Below, one piece after another: positions 40,761-49,333 of a DNA stretch of 64,000 bases. Below the pieces are notes generated by a model. The model was not told the DNA's origin. It made no database searches and was given only the letters and a program-made list of their open reading frames with translations. Position 1 is the first letter of the stretch; the number at the start of each line of letters is the position of its first letter. The DNA comes from Phenylobacterium sp. (lineage in GTDB: Bacteria > Pseudomonadota > Alphaproteobacteria > Caulobacterales > Caulobacteraceae). A program made the position numbers and the translations under genes. Location: the NCBI RefSeq assembly GCF_030693625.1, contig NZ_JAUYAF010000066.1:25197-89196 (forward strand). The letters run 5' to 3'.

Positions 40761-41438
40761 ATGGCGACAGCGTTACAGTCCAAGGCCGCCGGCAGGACCC
40801 GCGCCCAGAAGAGCTTCGAGACCAGCGAGCGCATCCTGGACGTGGCCGAGGCCGAGTTCTCCCGTCACGGCTTCGACGGCGTCACCCTGCGGGCCGTGGC
40901 CAAGAAGGCCAAGGTCGATACCGCCCTGCTGCACTACTATTTCGACTCCAAGAAGGGCCTGTTCGACGCCGTCTTCCTGCGCCGCGCCGAGGTGCTCAAC
41001 AAGGACCGCATGGAGGCCATGGACCGCTATGAGGCCGAGGCCGGCGACGACATCACCGTCGAGGGCGCGGTGGCGGCCTTCCTCAATCCGGTGCTGGAGC
41101 GCTGCGCCAACGCCGGTCCGGAATGGCGCGCCTATTTCGCCCTGATCGGCGTGGTCAATAACACCCCCGTCTGGGGCGGCGAGACCATGACCCGCTACTT
41201 CGACCCGGTCATCCACCGCCTGATCCGCGTGGTGCGCCGGGCCCTGCCCTATGCGCGGGAAGAGGACCTGTTCTGGTCCTATCACATGCTGTCGGGCAGC
41301 CTGACCCTGACGCTGGCCGAGACCGGGCGCATCGACACCCTCTCGGGCGGCCTCTGTCGCTCGGAGGACATCGCCGCCGTCACCCCGCGCATGATCGCCT
41401 ACGCGGCGGCGGGATTCCGGGCGGTGTGTAAAGGCTAG
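40761..41438 (+). CDS. TetR-family regulator
   Basis: 225 residues. The HTH is near residues 20-66: RILDVAEAEFSRHGFDGVTL, RAVAKKAKVDTALLHYYFDSKKGLFDAV. The C-terminal ligand domain includes FLNPVLERCANAG and FFALIGVVNN-like helices. It is divergent from the hydrolase and is the natural reader of the shared 22-bp palindrome. It probably represses the hydrolase and TonB receptor genes until a ligand arrives. Confidence 0.9.
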   Translation: MATALQSKAAGRTRAQKSFETSERILDVAEAEFSRHGFDGVTLRAVAKKAKVDTALLHYYFDSKKGLFDAVFLRRAEVLNKDRMEAMDRYEAEAGDDITVEGAVAAFLNPVLERCANAGPEWRAYFALIGVVNNTPVWGGETMTRYFDPVIHRLIRVVRRALPYAREEDLFWSYHMLSGSLTLTLAETGRIDTLSGGLCRSEDIAAVTPRMIAYAAAGFRAVCKG

Positions 41439-42517
41439 AGCCCGTAGGGCCGGTAAGGCCCCGCGATCAGCTGCTCGAACACGCCCATGCCCTTGATCGG
41501 GTCTTCGCCGGGGGTCGAGAAGGTGACGCGGCTGAGCGCCTGGATGTGCCAGTTCTCGGGGCTGGCTAGGTTGGCGGCGCCGAGATCGATGTCCTCGCGC
41601 GCGATGGCGAGCTCACCCTTGTACCCGCCATGCCGCCACTCCGGATGCCCGTAGCCGATGCCGCGCATCAGGAAGGTCAGGAAAGGCTCGAACTTCACAC
41701 TGGCCGCACCCTGGGCGAGCGGGATGTTGAGGGTGCCGCCCTGGGCGTGGCGGGTGCCCGGGATCATCGAGACGTCGTCGATCCTGGCGTGCTCGCTGTG
41801 ATAGCCGCCGCCCTCTCCCGCCCCATCTGGCAGGATGACCGCCCGGGTGTTCCACGGCGTGCCGTCCGAGTCAGCGTTGACGTGGAAGAAGACGCTGCGG
41901 TCGGCGAAGTTCAGCGGGGTCCACTGCCAGAAGAAGCCGGTGATGGTCTGGGGCACGGCGGGCTGCGGATCGGGCGCCCCGATCGGCCGGATACCCCAGG
42001 AGCGATCCCGCGTCCCGACGCTGCCCGCCGCCAGGGTGACGCGCTTGCCGTCCACCTCGATCCAGCCGGTGCAGCGTACGTTCTGGGTCAGGCGGGTATA
42101 GTCCATGAAGGCGCGCGGTCCGTTGCGGCGGGTGAAGCGCGGCTCCTCGATGGGAAAGGTGCGGCCCTCGAAGACGAGTTCGGCTGAGATCCCCTCCGAA
42201 GCCGCGACGGTCACCTTCAGCTTCTGCAGGGGCTCCAGCACCTCGATGGTGATCGGCCCGCAGGACAGCTCCATCCGCTCGCTGTTCAATACCCGGCTGA
42301 CGTGGAGGCAGTGCTCCACCCCGTCCCGCACTACGGCGAAGTGGGCGTCTGCGATGTTGAGGTTGGGATAGACCCCGAAGGCGACGGCGAAGAACTCGGT
42401 CCCGTCCGGCTGGTAGCCGTTGAAGAAGTAGCGATCGTAGAAATTCCGGTCGGTGCCCGAATAGGCGATGGGGTCGGGGGTCTGATGGATCGGGAAATCA
42501 TCGGCCTTGGTGAGCAT
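41435..42517 (-). CDS. Lipocalin/CrtC-like uncharacterised protein
   Basis: 360 residues with no signal peptide. It is beta-rich: YSGTDRNFYDRYFFNGY, FFAVAFGVYPNLNIADAHFAVV, GTRDRSWGIRP, FWQWTPLNFADRSVFFHVNADSDG. The W-rich central part recalls the AttH/CrtC lipocalin-like family, with low certainty. I start at the ATG at 42517, which has GGAGGA upstream; the preceding 66 residues of open frame look like noise. It overlaps the TetR gene's stop by 4 bases. Confidence 0.6.
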   Translation of the reverse strand: MLTKADDFPIHQTPDPIAYSGTDRNFYDRYFFNGYQPDGTEFFAVAFGVYPNLNIADAHFAVVRDGVEHCLHVSRVLNSERMELSCGPITIEVLEPLQKLKVTVAASEGISAELVFEGRTFPIEEPRFTRRNGPRAFMDYTRLTQNVRCTGWIEVDGKRVTLAAGSVGTRDRSWGIRPIGAPDPQPAVPQTITGFFWQWTPLNFADRSVFFHVNADSDGTPWNTRAVILPDGAGEGGGYHSEHARIDDVSMIPGTRHAQGGTLNIPLAQGAASVKFEPFLTFLMRGIGYGHPEWRHGGYKGELAIAREDIDLGAANLASPENWHIQALSRVTFSTPGEDPIKGMGVFEQLIAGPYRPYGL

Positions 42518-42732
42518 CGGGGTATCCTCCGGCGCGCGTGTTTTCGTTGTCGGTATTGCCGCCGCGCGTGTCAGGGCAGTATCAAGTGAACAAAGATAAC
42601 AAGACAAGGGAGAGCGTCGATTGCTGACCTCGCGTAAGCTTACGTAGGGTCGACAAGCGACCAGGTGCAGATGAGCGCAGCCGACATCACGTTTTCCCAG
42701 TCCACGGTCGCTCAAGGCCCGTCGAGCGCCCA

Positions 42733-43758
42733 GTGAGCCATCCCCTTGAACCCCGCCTCGCGGCCTATATCGCCCTCCAGATGCCGCAGGCCACCGGGGT
42801 GGCCGTCCGCGACCTGGCGCGCATCTCCGGCGGCGCGTCGCGGGAGACCTATCGCTTCGTGGGCTCCTGGAATGAGGGCGGCGAGGCCCGCGAGCGCAAG
42901 CTGATCCTGCGCCGTGATCCGCCTGCCAGCCTGATCGACACCGAGCGCCGCATCGAGTTCGAGGCGTATCGCGCCTTCCACGGGACGAGCGTTCCGGCGC
43001 CCGAGATGCTGTGGCTGGAGGAGGGCGACGGTCCGCTGGACCACCCCTTCTTCATCGCCGAGGAGATCGCGGGGTTCCAGGCCGGTCCGGGCCTGCTGTG
43101 GGCCGAGCCCTATCTCGGGACTCACGCCAAACTCGCCGAGCGCAAGTGGACCATCCTCGGCGAGATCGCCAAGGCCGATCCGGTGGCCAATGGTCTGGCC
43201 AACGTCATGCCCGCGGTCGCGGCGGGGGACTGCTGGCGCCGTGAACTGACCTACTGGGAAGAGGTCCTGAACGACGACGAGGCCGAGCCCCTGCCGATCA
43301 TCCGGGCGGCCATCCGCTGGCTGCGCGCCAACCCGCCGCCGCCGGCCCAGAAGGTCGGCGTGGTGCACGGCGACTACCGCACCGGCAATTTCCTCTATGA
43401 CACGGAAGGGCAGATCCACGGCGTCCTGGACTGGGAGATGGCGCATCTGGGGGACCCGCTGGAGGACCTGGGCTGGAGCCTCAATCCCATCTGGAGCTTC
43501 GGCCGCGGCCTGGCCGGCGGCCTTGTCCCGGACGCCGAGGCCATCGTCATCTGGGAGCGAGCCAGCGGTCTGGTGGCCGACCCCGCCGCCTTGCACTGGT
43601 GGACCTTGTTCAACTGCGTGAAGGGCCAGGCGATCTGGGTTTCCAGCGCCCGGGCCTGGCTGGACGGCGGCAACCGCGACCCCATCATGGTCTACCCCGC
43701 CTGGGCCATGACCAACGCTCAGGACCGGGCGGCGCTGCAAGTCATGGGGCGGCTATGA
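42733..43758 (+). CDS. Phosphotransferase / aminoglycoside-kinase-like (ACAD10-type)
   Basis: 341 residues of the APH/choline-kinase fold. ATP-binding lies near RISGGASRETYRF and ARERKLILRRDPP. The catalytic loop is VVHGDYRTGNFLYD (H-G-D-x4-N), followed by HGVLDWEMAHLGDPLEDLGW (DxE metal site). Such proteins are common next to acyl-CoA synthetase and dehydrogenase genes, where they phosphorylate hydroxylated acyl-CoA intermediates. The start codon is GTG at 42733. Its stop overlaps the next gene (ATGA). Confidence 0.8.
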   Translation: MSHPLEPRLAAYIALQMPQATGVAVRDLARISGGASRETYRFVGSWNEGGEARERKLILRRDPPASLIDTERRIEFEAYRAFHGTSVPAPEMLWLEEGDGPLDHPFFIAEEIAGFQAGPGLLWAEPYLGTHAKLAERKWTILGEIAKADPVANGLANVMPAVAAGDCWRRELTYWEEVLNDDEAEPLPIIRAAIRWLRANPPPPAQKVGVVHGDYRTGNFLYDTEGQIHGVLDWEMAHLGDPLEDLGWSLNPIWSFGRGLAGGLVPDAEAIVIWERASGLVADPAALHWWTLFNCVKGQAIWVSSARAWLDGGNRDPIMVYPAWAMTNAQDRAALQVMGRL

Positions 43759-44162
43759 TCCCGTCAGTACCCGCCGTTCTCGTCGATCTGGCCGGCAAGG
43801 TCGCCGCCAACGCCGCGCCCAATGTGAACCCGGTCGATCGCGCCAGCGCCCTGGGGCTGTCGGCCATGCTGATGGGCCTCGCAGCCGAGAGCTGGGATAG
43901 CGCCGCCCACCACCTGGTGATGGAGAACCGGGCGTTCCGCACCCTGCTGGCCAAGGGCGCGGCCTACGTCCCGCCGCCGGTGGAGCACGCCGAGGACGAT
44001 TTCCGGCTCTCGGCCCTGGCCGCCGAGAACGGCCGCCTGCGCGGCGCCCTGATCACCCTGCAGATCGCCGTCGAGGGCCGCGACGAGGCCATCAATGACG
44101 CCATCTGGGCCGAGCTCCTGGCGTCCACCGAACGGCGCAAGACCCAGGGGTCGGCGGTCTAG
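43755..44162 (+). CDS. Small hypothetical protein coupled to the phosphotransferase
   Basis: 135 residues, no signal peptide, Ala-rich helical: VPAVLVDLAGKVAANAAPNV, LGLSAMLMGLAAESWDSAAH, LAAENGRLRGALITLQIAVEG. Start ATG overlaps the preceding stop by the ATGA pattern. The family is unknown to me; its position suggests a helper of acyl-CoA metabolism. It converges on the acyl-CoA synthetase and overlaps its stop by 4 bases. Confidence 0.65.
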   Translation: MIPSVPAVLVDLAGKVAANAAPNVNPVDRASALGLSAMLMGLAAESWDSAAHHLVMENRAFRTLLAKGAAYVPPPVEHAEDDFRLSALAAENGRLRGALITLQIAVEGRDEAINDAIWAELLASTERRKTQGSAV

Positions 44163-45697
44163 ATCTTGCGGTCCTGCCAGTAGGCGTCGCGCAGCACGCG
44201 CTTGTAGAGCTTTCCGGTCGGCAGGCGGGGCATCTCGGCGATGAAGTCGATGGAGCGCGGGGCCATGTAGCTGGCGAGCCTCGCCTTGGCGTAGGCCAGC
44301 AGTTCCTCGGCCAGGTCGTCGGTCGGGGCGTGGCCGGGCGCAGGCTCGATCACCGCCTTCACCGCCTCGCCCATTTCCGGATGCGGGATGCCGAACACCG
44401 CCACGTCGGCCACCTTGGGATGGGTCACCAACAGGTCTTCAATGGCCTGCGGATAGATGTTCACCCCGCCCGAGATGATCATGAAGGACTTGCGGTCGGT
44501 GAGGTACAGGTAGCCGTCGGCGTCGAGGTAGCCGACGTCGCCCAGCGCGTTCCAGTTGGGGTGCTTGGGGTGCCGGGCGTCGGCGGTCTTGGCGGGATCG
44601 TTGTGGTACTCGAAGGTCGGGGCGTCGCGCTCGAAATAGACCAGGCCGGTCTCGCCCACCGGCAATTCCTCGCCGTTCTCGTCGCAGATGTGCAGCACGC
44701 CCAGCGCCGCGCGGCCGACGGAACCCGGGTGTTCTAGCCAGTCCTCCGAGGTGATGAAGGTCGAGCCCGAGCCCTCGGTGCCGGCGTAGTACTCGTAAAG
44801 GATCGGGCCCCACCACTCGATCATCTGGCGCTTCACCTCCACCGGGCAGGGGGCGGCGGCGTGGATGGCGACCTTGTGGCTGGAGAGGTCATGGCGGGCG
44901 CGGGCCTCCGGCGTCAGCTTCATCATGCGCACGAACATGGTGGGCACCCACTGGCTATGGGTGACGCGGTATTTCTCAATCAAGGCAAGGGCTTGCTCGG
45001 CGTCGAAACGCTCCATCATCACCACCGTGCCGCCGAAGGACTGCACGCTCATCACATAGGCCAGCGGGGCGGCGTGATAGAGCGGGGCGGGGGAAAGGTA
45101 GACGCTGTCGGCGCTCAGGCCATAGCGGTTGACCGCCTGGCGGGCGGCGAAGCCCTCGGCCGGCGTGGCCTGGGGCAGCGGGCGCAGGATGCCCTTGGGC
45201 CGCCCCGTGGTGCCCGAGGAGTAGAGCATGGAGTCGCCCATCCACTCCTCCGCCAAGGGCTCGGGCGAGGCCGACGCCAGGGCCTCCTCGTAGGACTCCC
45301 AGCCGGGTATGGTCCCGCCCACCATCAGGCGGATCGGGCAGTTGGGGATCAGGTCGGCCAGGGCCTGGGCGGTCTCGCGCTTCTCGTAGGAGGTGATCAG
45401 GGCCTTGGCCCCGCAGTCGCCGATGATGTAGGCGGCCTCGTCCGGGGGCAGGTAGCGGTTGATGGTGGTGACGTAGAGCCCCGACCGGAAGCCCGCCCAG
45501 ACCGGGTCCATGAAGGCCAGGTTGTTCTCCATCAGGACCGCGATGTGGTCGCCCCGGCGCAGTCCCCGGGCCTGGAGGAGCCGGGCCACGCGGTTGGACC
45601 GCTCGTCCAGCTCGCGATAGGTCACCACCTGCCCGGTGTCGGCGGAGATCAGGGCCGGCTTGTCGGGCGTCAGGCGGGCGTGGTCGGGCAGGTACAT
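44159..45697 (-). CDS. AMP-dependent acyl-CoA synthetase
   Basis: 512 residues, adenylate-forming ligase. The ATP/AMP motif is MLYSSGTTGRPKGI, the core motif YEYYAGTEGSG, and the hinge region LTDRKSFMIISGGVNIYPQ, with the C-terminal LPTGKLYKRVLR lysine region present. It activates a carboxylic acid to its CoA thioester; the substrate is probably a long-chain or ring-derived acid. It lies with the phosphotransferase and NIPSNAP genes. Confidence 0.88.
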   Translation of the reverse strand: MYLPDHARLTPDKPALISADTGQVVTYRELDERSNRVARLLQARGLRRGDHIAVLMENNLAFMDPVWAGFRSGLYVTTINRYLPPDEAAYIIGDCGAKALITSYEKRETAQALADLIPNCPIRLMVGGTIPGWESYEEALASASPEPLAEEWMGDSMLYSSGTTGRPKGILRPLPQATPAEGFAARQAVNRYGLSADSVYLSPAPLYHAAPLAYVMSVQSFGGTVVMMERFDAEQALALIEKYRVTHSQWVPTMFVRMMKLTPEARARHDLSSHKVAIHAAAPCPVEVKRQMIEWWGPILYEYYAGTEGSGSTFITSEDWLEHPGSVGRAALGVLHICDENGEELPVGETGLVYFERDAPTFEYHNDPAKTADARHPKHPNWNALGDVGYLDADGYLYLTDRKSFMIISGGVNIYPQAIEDLLVTHPKVADVAVFGIPHPEMGEAVKAVIEPAPGHAPTDDLAEELLAYAKARLASYMAPRSIDFIAEMPRLPTGKLYKRVLRDAYWQDRKI

Positions 45698-45779
45698 GGT
45701 CTCTTGCTCCCCTTGGCGTCCGTCTGATCGCGGCTCGCCAGGAGGTGACGATGGAGCCGGAACCCTTGGCAGGCAAGGC

Positions 45780-46091
45780 CTAGCCGTCGGTGACCGGAGT
45801 CAGGAAGGTGCGCTCCTCGTGCAGGATGAAGCGCTGCTGCTGGGCCAGGGCGAAGTTGGCGGCCCCGGCCGGGTCGGTGCGCAGGCGGGCGCGATAGGTC
45901 TCGTAGGCGGCCAGGCTCTGGAAGGATATCAGGGCGTGGGCCACGTCATTGGTCCCCTCGTGCGGCAGCCAGTAGCCGACCAGGTCGCCGCCGCAGGCCG
46001 GGATGATGGTCAGCCAGTTCTTCGCATAGGCCTCGAAGGCGTCGCGCTGGAAGGGGTCGATGACGTAGCGGATGTGGCAGGTGATCGTCAC
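45780..46091 (-). CDS. NIPSNAP family protein
   Basis: 103 residues, with [35 protein letters not shown] and [22 protein letters not shown], the dimeric alpha/beta-barrel NIPSNAP pattern. The start is a GTG at 46091 with GGAG eight bases before it. The function is unknown, possibly an accessory to the acyl-CoA synthetase downstream on the same strand. Confidence 0.8.
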   Translation of the reverse strand: MTITCHIRYVIDPFQRDAFEAYAKNWLTIIPACGGDLVGYWLPHEGTNDVAHALISFQSLAAYETYRARLRTDPAGAANFALAQQQRFILHEERTFLTPVTDG

Positions 46092-46204
46092 GTGTTGGTC
46101 TCCACGGAGGGTAGATAAGGCCCCTCTCATAGGCCGCCCTAGGGCGGGGAGATTTCGACCGTGATCGAATTGTCGTCGCGCGCATCGAGGGCTAGGCTGG
46201 GCCT

Positions 46205-46954
46205 ATGAAACTCGGCCCCGACATCGCCCGGATCGGCGCCCTGCTGGGGGATCCGGCGCGGGCCAACATGTTGACAGCGCTGGTCGGCGGTCAGGCGCTG
46301 ACGGCCGGCGAACTGGCCCGGGAGGCCGGTATCACGGCCTCGACGGCGAGTTCGCATCTGGGCAAGCTGACCGACGATGGCCTGTTGGTGAGGGTCAGAC
46401 AGTCACGCAGTGTCTATTACGCCCTGGCCAGCGAGGAGGTGGCGGCCCTGCTGGAGACCCTGATGGGCCTGGCCACCCGGGCCGGCCACCTGCGCACGCG
46501 GCCCGGTCCCAAGGAGCCCGCCCTGCGCCGCGCCCGAGTCTGCTACGACCACCTGGCCGGTGAGCTGGCGGTGGCGATGCTGGACAATCTGCTGGCCCGT
46601 GGGGTGATCGAGGACCGGGGCGGCGCGCTCAGCCTGGGGCCTGACACCGGTTTCCTGTGCGCCTTCGGGGTCGAACCCGAAGGCCTCCCGCGCGGCCGCC
46701 GTCCGGTCTGCAAGGCCTGTCTCGACTGGAGCGAACGCCGCAGCCATCTGGCCGGCTCGCTGGGGGCGGCGATGTTGACCCGGATCTATGAGCTGGGTTG
46801 GGCGCGGCGCGGCAAGGGCACGCGGCTGGTGACCTTCAGCGCCCCCGGCCTGGCGGCGTTTGAGGCGGCCTTTGGTTCCGAGTGCGGGTCGGTCAGACCG
46901 GCGCGCCCGCCGTCGTCCGGGCCAGGACCCGCAGCGTCAAACCCGGCTGAATGA
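46205..46954 (+). CDS. ArsR-family regulator
   Basis: 249 residues. The winged HTH is RIGALLGDPARANMLTALV, ELAREAGITASTASSHLGKL. A C-terminal ligand domain follows with CKACLDWSERRSHLAG. The last 20-odd residues (RPARPPSSGPGPAASNPAE) lie over the 3' end of the converging glycosyltransferase gene by 62 bases, so the true end may be earlier. It may regulate the divergent NIPSNAP/acyl-CoA genes. Confidence 0.82.
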   Translation: MKLGPDIARIGALLGDPARANMLTALVGGQALTAGELAREAGITASTASSHLGKLTDDGLLVRVRQSRSVYYALASEEVAALLETLMGLATRAGHLRTRPGPKEPALRRARVCYDHLAGELAVAMLDNLLARGVIEDRGGALSLGPDTGFLCAFGVEPEGLPRGRRPVCKACLDWSERRSHLAGSLGAAMLTRIYELGWARRGKGTRLVTFSAPGLAAFEAAFGSECGSVRPARPPSSGPGPAASNPAE

Positions 46955-48707
46955 CCGTCCAGCCGTCACCGACGACGCGATGGTCGCCCTGGACAATGAC
47001 CGTCTGGTAGGGCGCGAACCGGGACGTATCCAAGACTTCGCCCGGGGACAGCATGACCATCCGAGCGCTCGCCTTGAGACGGAGCACGATGCAGCGCGAC
47101 GCATTGATGTCGTTGTAGAACACCGCCGTGGGACCCGGCGACTCGCGTGCGATCAGCCGCGCGCCGCCGATCTCCAATCCCATCACCTCGCGGTCCGGCA
47201 AGATCGTCCGCACCCAGGCCTCATCGAAGGCCGATGAGAGGATGGCCAGGGCCGCGAACAGGCCAAGCCAGATCTTCTGGAGTTCCAGGCGGGTGAGGGT
47301 CAGGCCGGCGGCCATGAGGGAGGCCAGCACCGCCAGGGCGAACACCGGATAGGCGAAGTTATCCAGGGGCCACCGCGCGCGGTCAGGCCGGTAGAAGGCC
47401 GACATCGCCGTCGCGTCCCAGGGGAACAGCATCACGCCCCCCAGCAGGCAGGCGACAAGCCCGACAAGGCTGAGGGAGACGGCCACGGCGAGCCCAACCC
47501 GGGTCCGCCGACCGTCGAAGGCGCCCGGGCGAACCATCGCTGGCGCCGCCGTGAGCCAGAGGATCGGCACGAAGAACTCGAAATACCGGCCCCACAGCCG
47601 GTCGGTCTCGGTCGCCGCGAGGGTGCTGATCTTCATCGCGAAGATGGTGACCATCGCCACAGTGGCCAGCAGACCGATCAGGGTGAACAGGAAAACCAGG
47701 TCCGCGGGACCGGGGCGGAAGGTCTCGCGGTCCTCTCGCCATCGGCGATGGATGTCGATCAGGCCCAGCAGGATGGGAGGACCGGCCAGCAGGCCGCAGG
47801 CGCATACCATGCAGAACAGGGCCTTGGCGCCGCCCAGCGCCGTATGCGCGGTGATCGACGCCGAGAGGGCCTGGCTGTAGCCGGCGCCGACAAACAGCAG
47901 CGGGTTGTCGAGCGGCGGCCCGGCGACGACCTGAATGAGGCTGCCCAGGGCGAACGTCGCGACCCCATAGATCAACACCCGCAGGAGCAGGGTCGCGATC
48001 TTCTCGCGGGGCGAGAGCAGGAAATCCATCACCGCCAGGGCGATGAAGGAGGCCGCCATGGCCAGGCCATGGGGCTTGATCAGGATCAGGAGGGCGGTGA
48101 GCGCCCCCAGGACCAGGGCATGGACCAGGGGGCGCGCGCGGTAGAGGCGCGCCGTGACGAAGATCATCACCCCCAGCAGGCCGACGTACCAGCCCTCGGG
48201 CAGGGCCGTGAACACGAAGCGATGGTAGGGGAAGACCAGGACCAGCAGCAGAAGGTAGGGGCGTATCGACCCGGGAACCTCGGCGCGCACGGACCGGTAG
48301 ACTGCCAGCAGGCCGGCGAAATAGGCCATGGCGCCCAGCACGCGCGCGGCTTCAAGGACGGAGGGCGTGAGTTCGCCCAGCCCCCGCAGGATCCAGAGGA
48401 ACACCGTGTTGTCGACGCGCGGCACCTCGGGCGCATGACGTGCGATCATCTCGCCGCTCAGAAGCGCCCGGATGAGATAGGCGCCCTCATCGGTGGCGAA
48501 CAACGGAAGGTCGAGAACAAGCCGTTGGGAATAGAGGCCCAGCAGGGCCGCGGCGACGGCCCACCCAAGGGAAAGGGCGCCAACCTCCCAGAGGCGGCTG
48601 CTGCGCGCGAGCGACATCAAGGGCCCGGCCTCGCGCGTGCCAGCATCACGCCGCTCGGCTCCCGGGCCGGACTGCGCCGACTGAGTCCCGTCCGTCGAGG
48701 GCGTCAT
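46893..48707 (-). CDS. Polytopic glycosyltransferase-like membrane protein
   Basis: About 604 residues with around ten or more predicted membrane helices in the N-terminal two-thirds (LGWAVAAALLGLYSQ, PYLLLLVLVFPYHRFVF, YVGLLGVMIFVTARLY, and others). A C-terminal extracytoplasmic part ends with WTVIQPGLTLRVLARTTAG. The DEGAYLIRALL motif in the first loop recalls the D-E acidic site of GT39/ArnT-like enzymes. I start at the ATG at 48707, which has AAGGA upstream. A 50-bp copy of its 3' end recurs upstream at 48923. Confidence 0.65.
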   Translation of the reverse strand: MTPSTDGTQSAQSGPGAERRDAGTREAGPLMSLARSSRLWEVGALSLGWAVAAALLGLYSQRLVLDLPLFATDEGAYLIRALLSGEMIARHAPEVPRVDNTVFLWILRGLGELTPSVLEAARVLGAMAYFAGLLAVYRSVRAEVPGSIRPYLLLLVLVFPYHRFVFTALPEGWYVGLLGVMIFVTARLYRARPLVHALVLGALTALLILIKPHGLAMAASFIALAVMDFLLSPREKIATLLLRVLIYGVATFALGSLIQVVAGPPLDNPLLFVGAGYSQALSASITAHTALGGAKALFCMVCACGLLAGPPILLGLIDIHRRWREDRETFRPGPADLVFLFTLIGLLATVAMVTIFAMKISTLAATETDRLWGRYFEFFVPILWLTAAPAMVRPGAFDGRRTRVGLAVAVSLSLVGLVACLLGGVMLFPWDATAMSAFYRPDRARWPLDNFAYPVFALAVLASLMAAGLTLTRLELQKIWLGLFAALAILSSAFDEAWVRTILPDREVMGLEIGGARLIARESPGPTAVFYNDINASRCIVLRLKASARMVMLSPGEVLDTSRFAPYQTVIVQGDHRVVGDGWTVIQPGLTLRVLARTTAGAPV

Positions 48708-48779
48708 GTCGAGGCGGTCCTTCAACGCGAAGCTTGGCGTTGGAAGGGGAAACACTCCGCCTGCGGGTGGGTTCCCGGG

Positions 48780-49333
48780 ATAGCTACTGCAAATTGAGTT
48801 GGCAGCTTGCGGCCGCGAGCGGGCGCCGCGCGCCAGAATTACGGTGACCGTGCATATTAATTCGGTTGGGAACCAAGAACTGGCAGTTCAATTGGCGCAC
48901 TGTCACCGAAATTCCGGGGCGGCGTTCGGGCCAGGACCGGCAATGTCAAACCCGGCTGAATGACCGTCCAGCATTCTCGACCGACCGCCAGACGTGACCG
49001 TCGGGGACAGGCTCGAGGTTAGATCCGGGGGCGGACATCTCGTCGGTGACCGCCGCGCGCCCTGTTCTCCAACAGCGAGTCTGGACCAGAATTCAACTAA
49101 GAAGGGTTAAAGCAGGCGAAAAACCCGGTTGACGGGTAACGCCTATGAGTATTTGGCGTTTCGCCTCATGGCGACATCAAGACCACGAAAAACGGCGATT
49201 GACAGATCCAAAGTTCAAGACGAACCATTAACCTAGGGGCGAGGCAAAGTCGCGATCCTCGGGCCTTCAACATTGCGACAATGTGGGGCGAAAAGCGGGG
49301 CGTCAGTTCTCGCTGCTCTGGGAGGACAAGAAA
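48780..49333. other. Non-coding stretch before the large TonB receptor
   Basis: Apart from a 50-bp repeat of the glycosyltransferase 3' end (48923-48972), I see no supported gene. Base composition looks more AT-rich than the neighbours, especially at 49080-49240. It probably contains the receptor promoter. Confidence 0.6.
48923..48972 (-). repeat. Duplicated 3' end of the glycosyltransferase gene
   Basis: It matches 46914-46963 at 46 of 50 bases, in the same orientation, with a 28-base perfect run. On the minus strand it still reads WTVIQPGLTLPVLART. It is a remnant of a second gene copy or a recombination scar. Confidence 0.75.
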
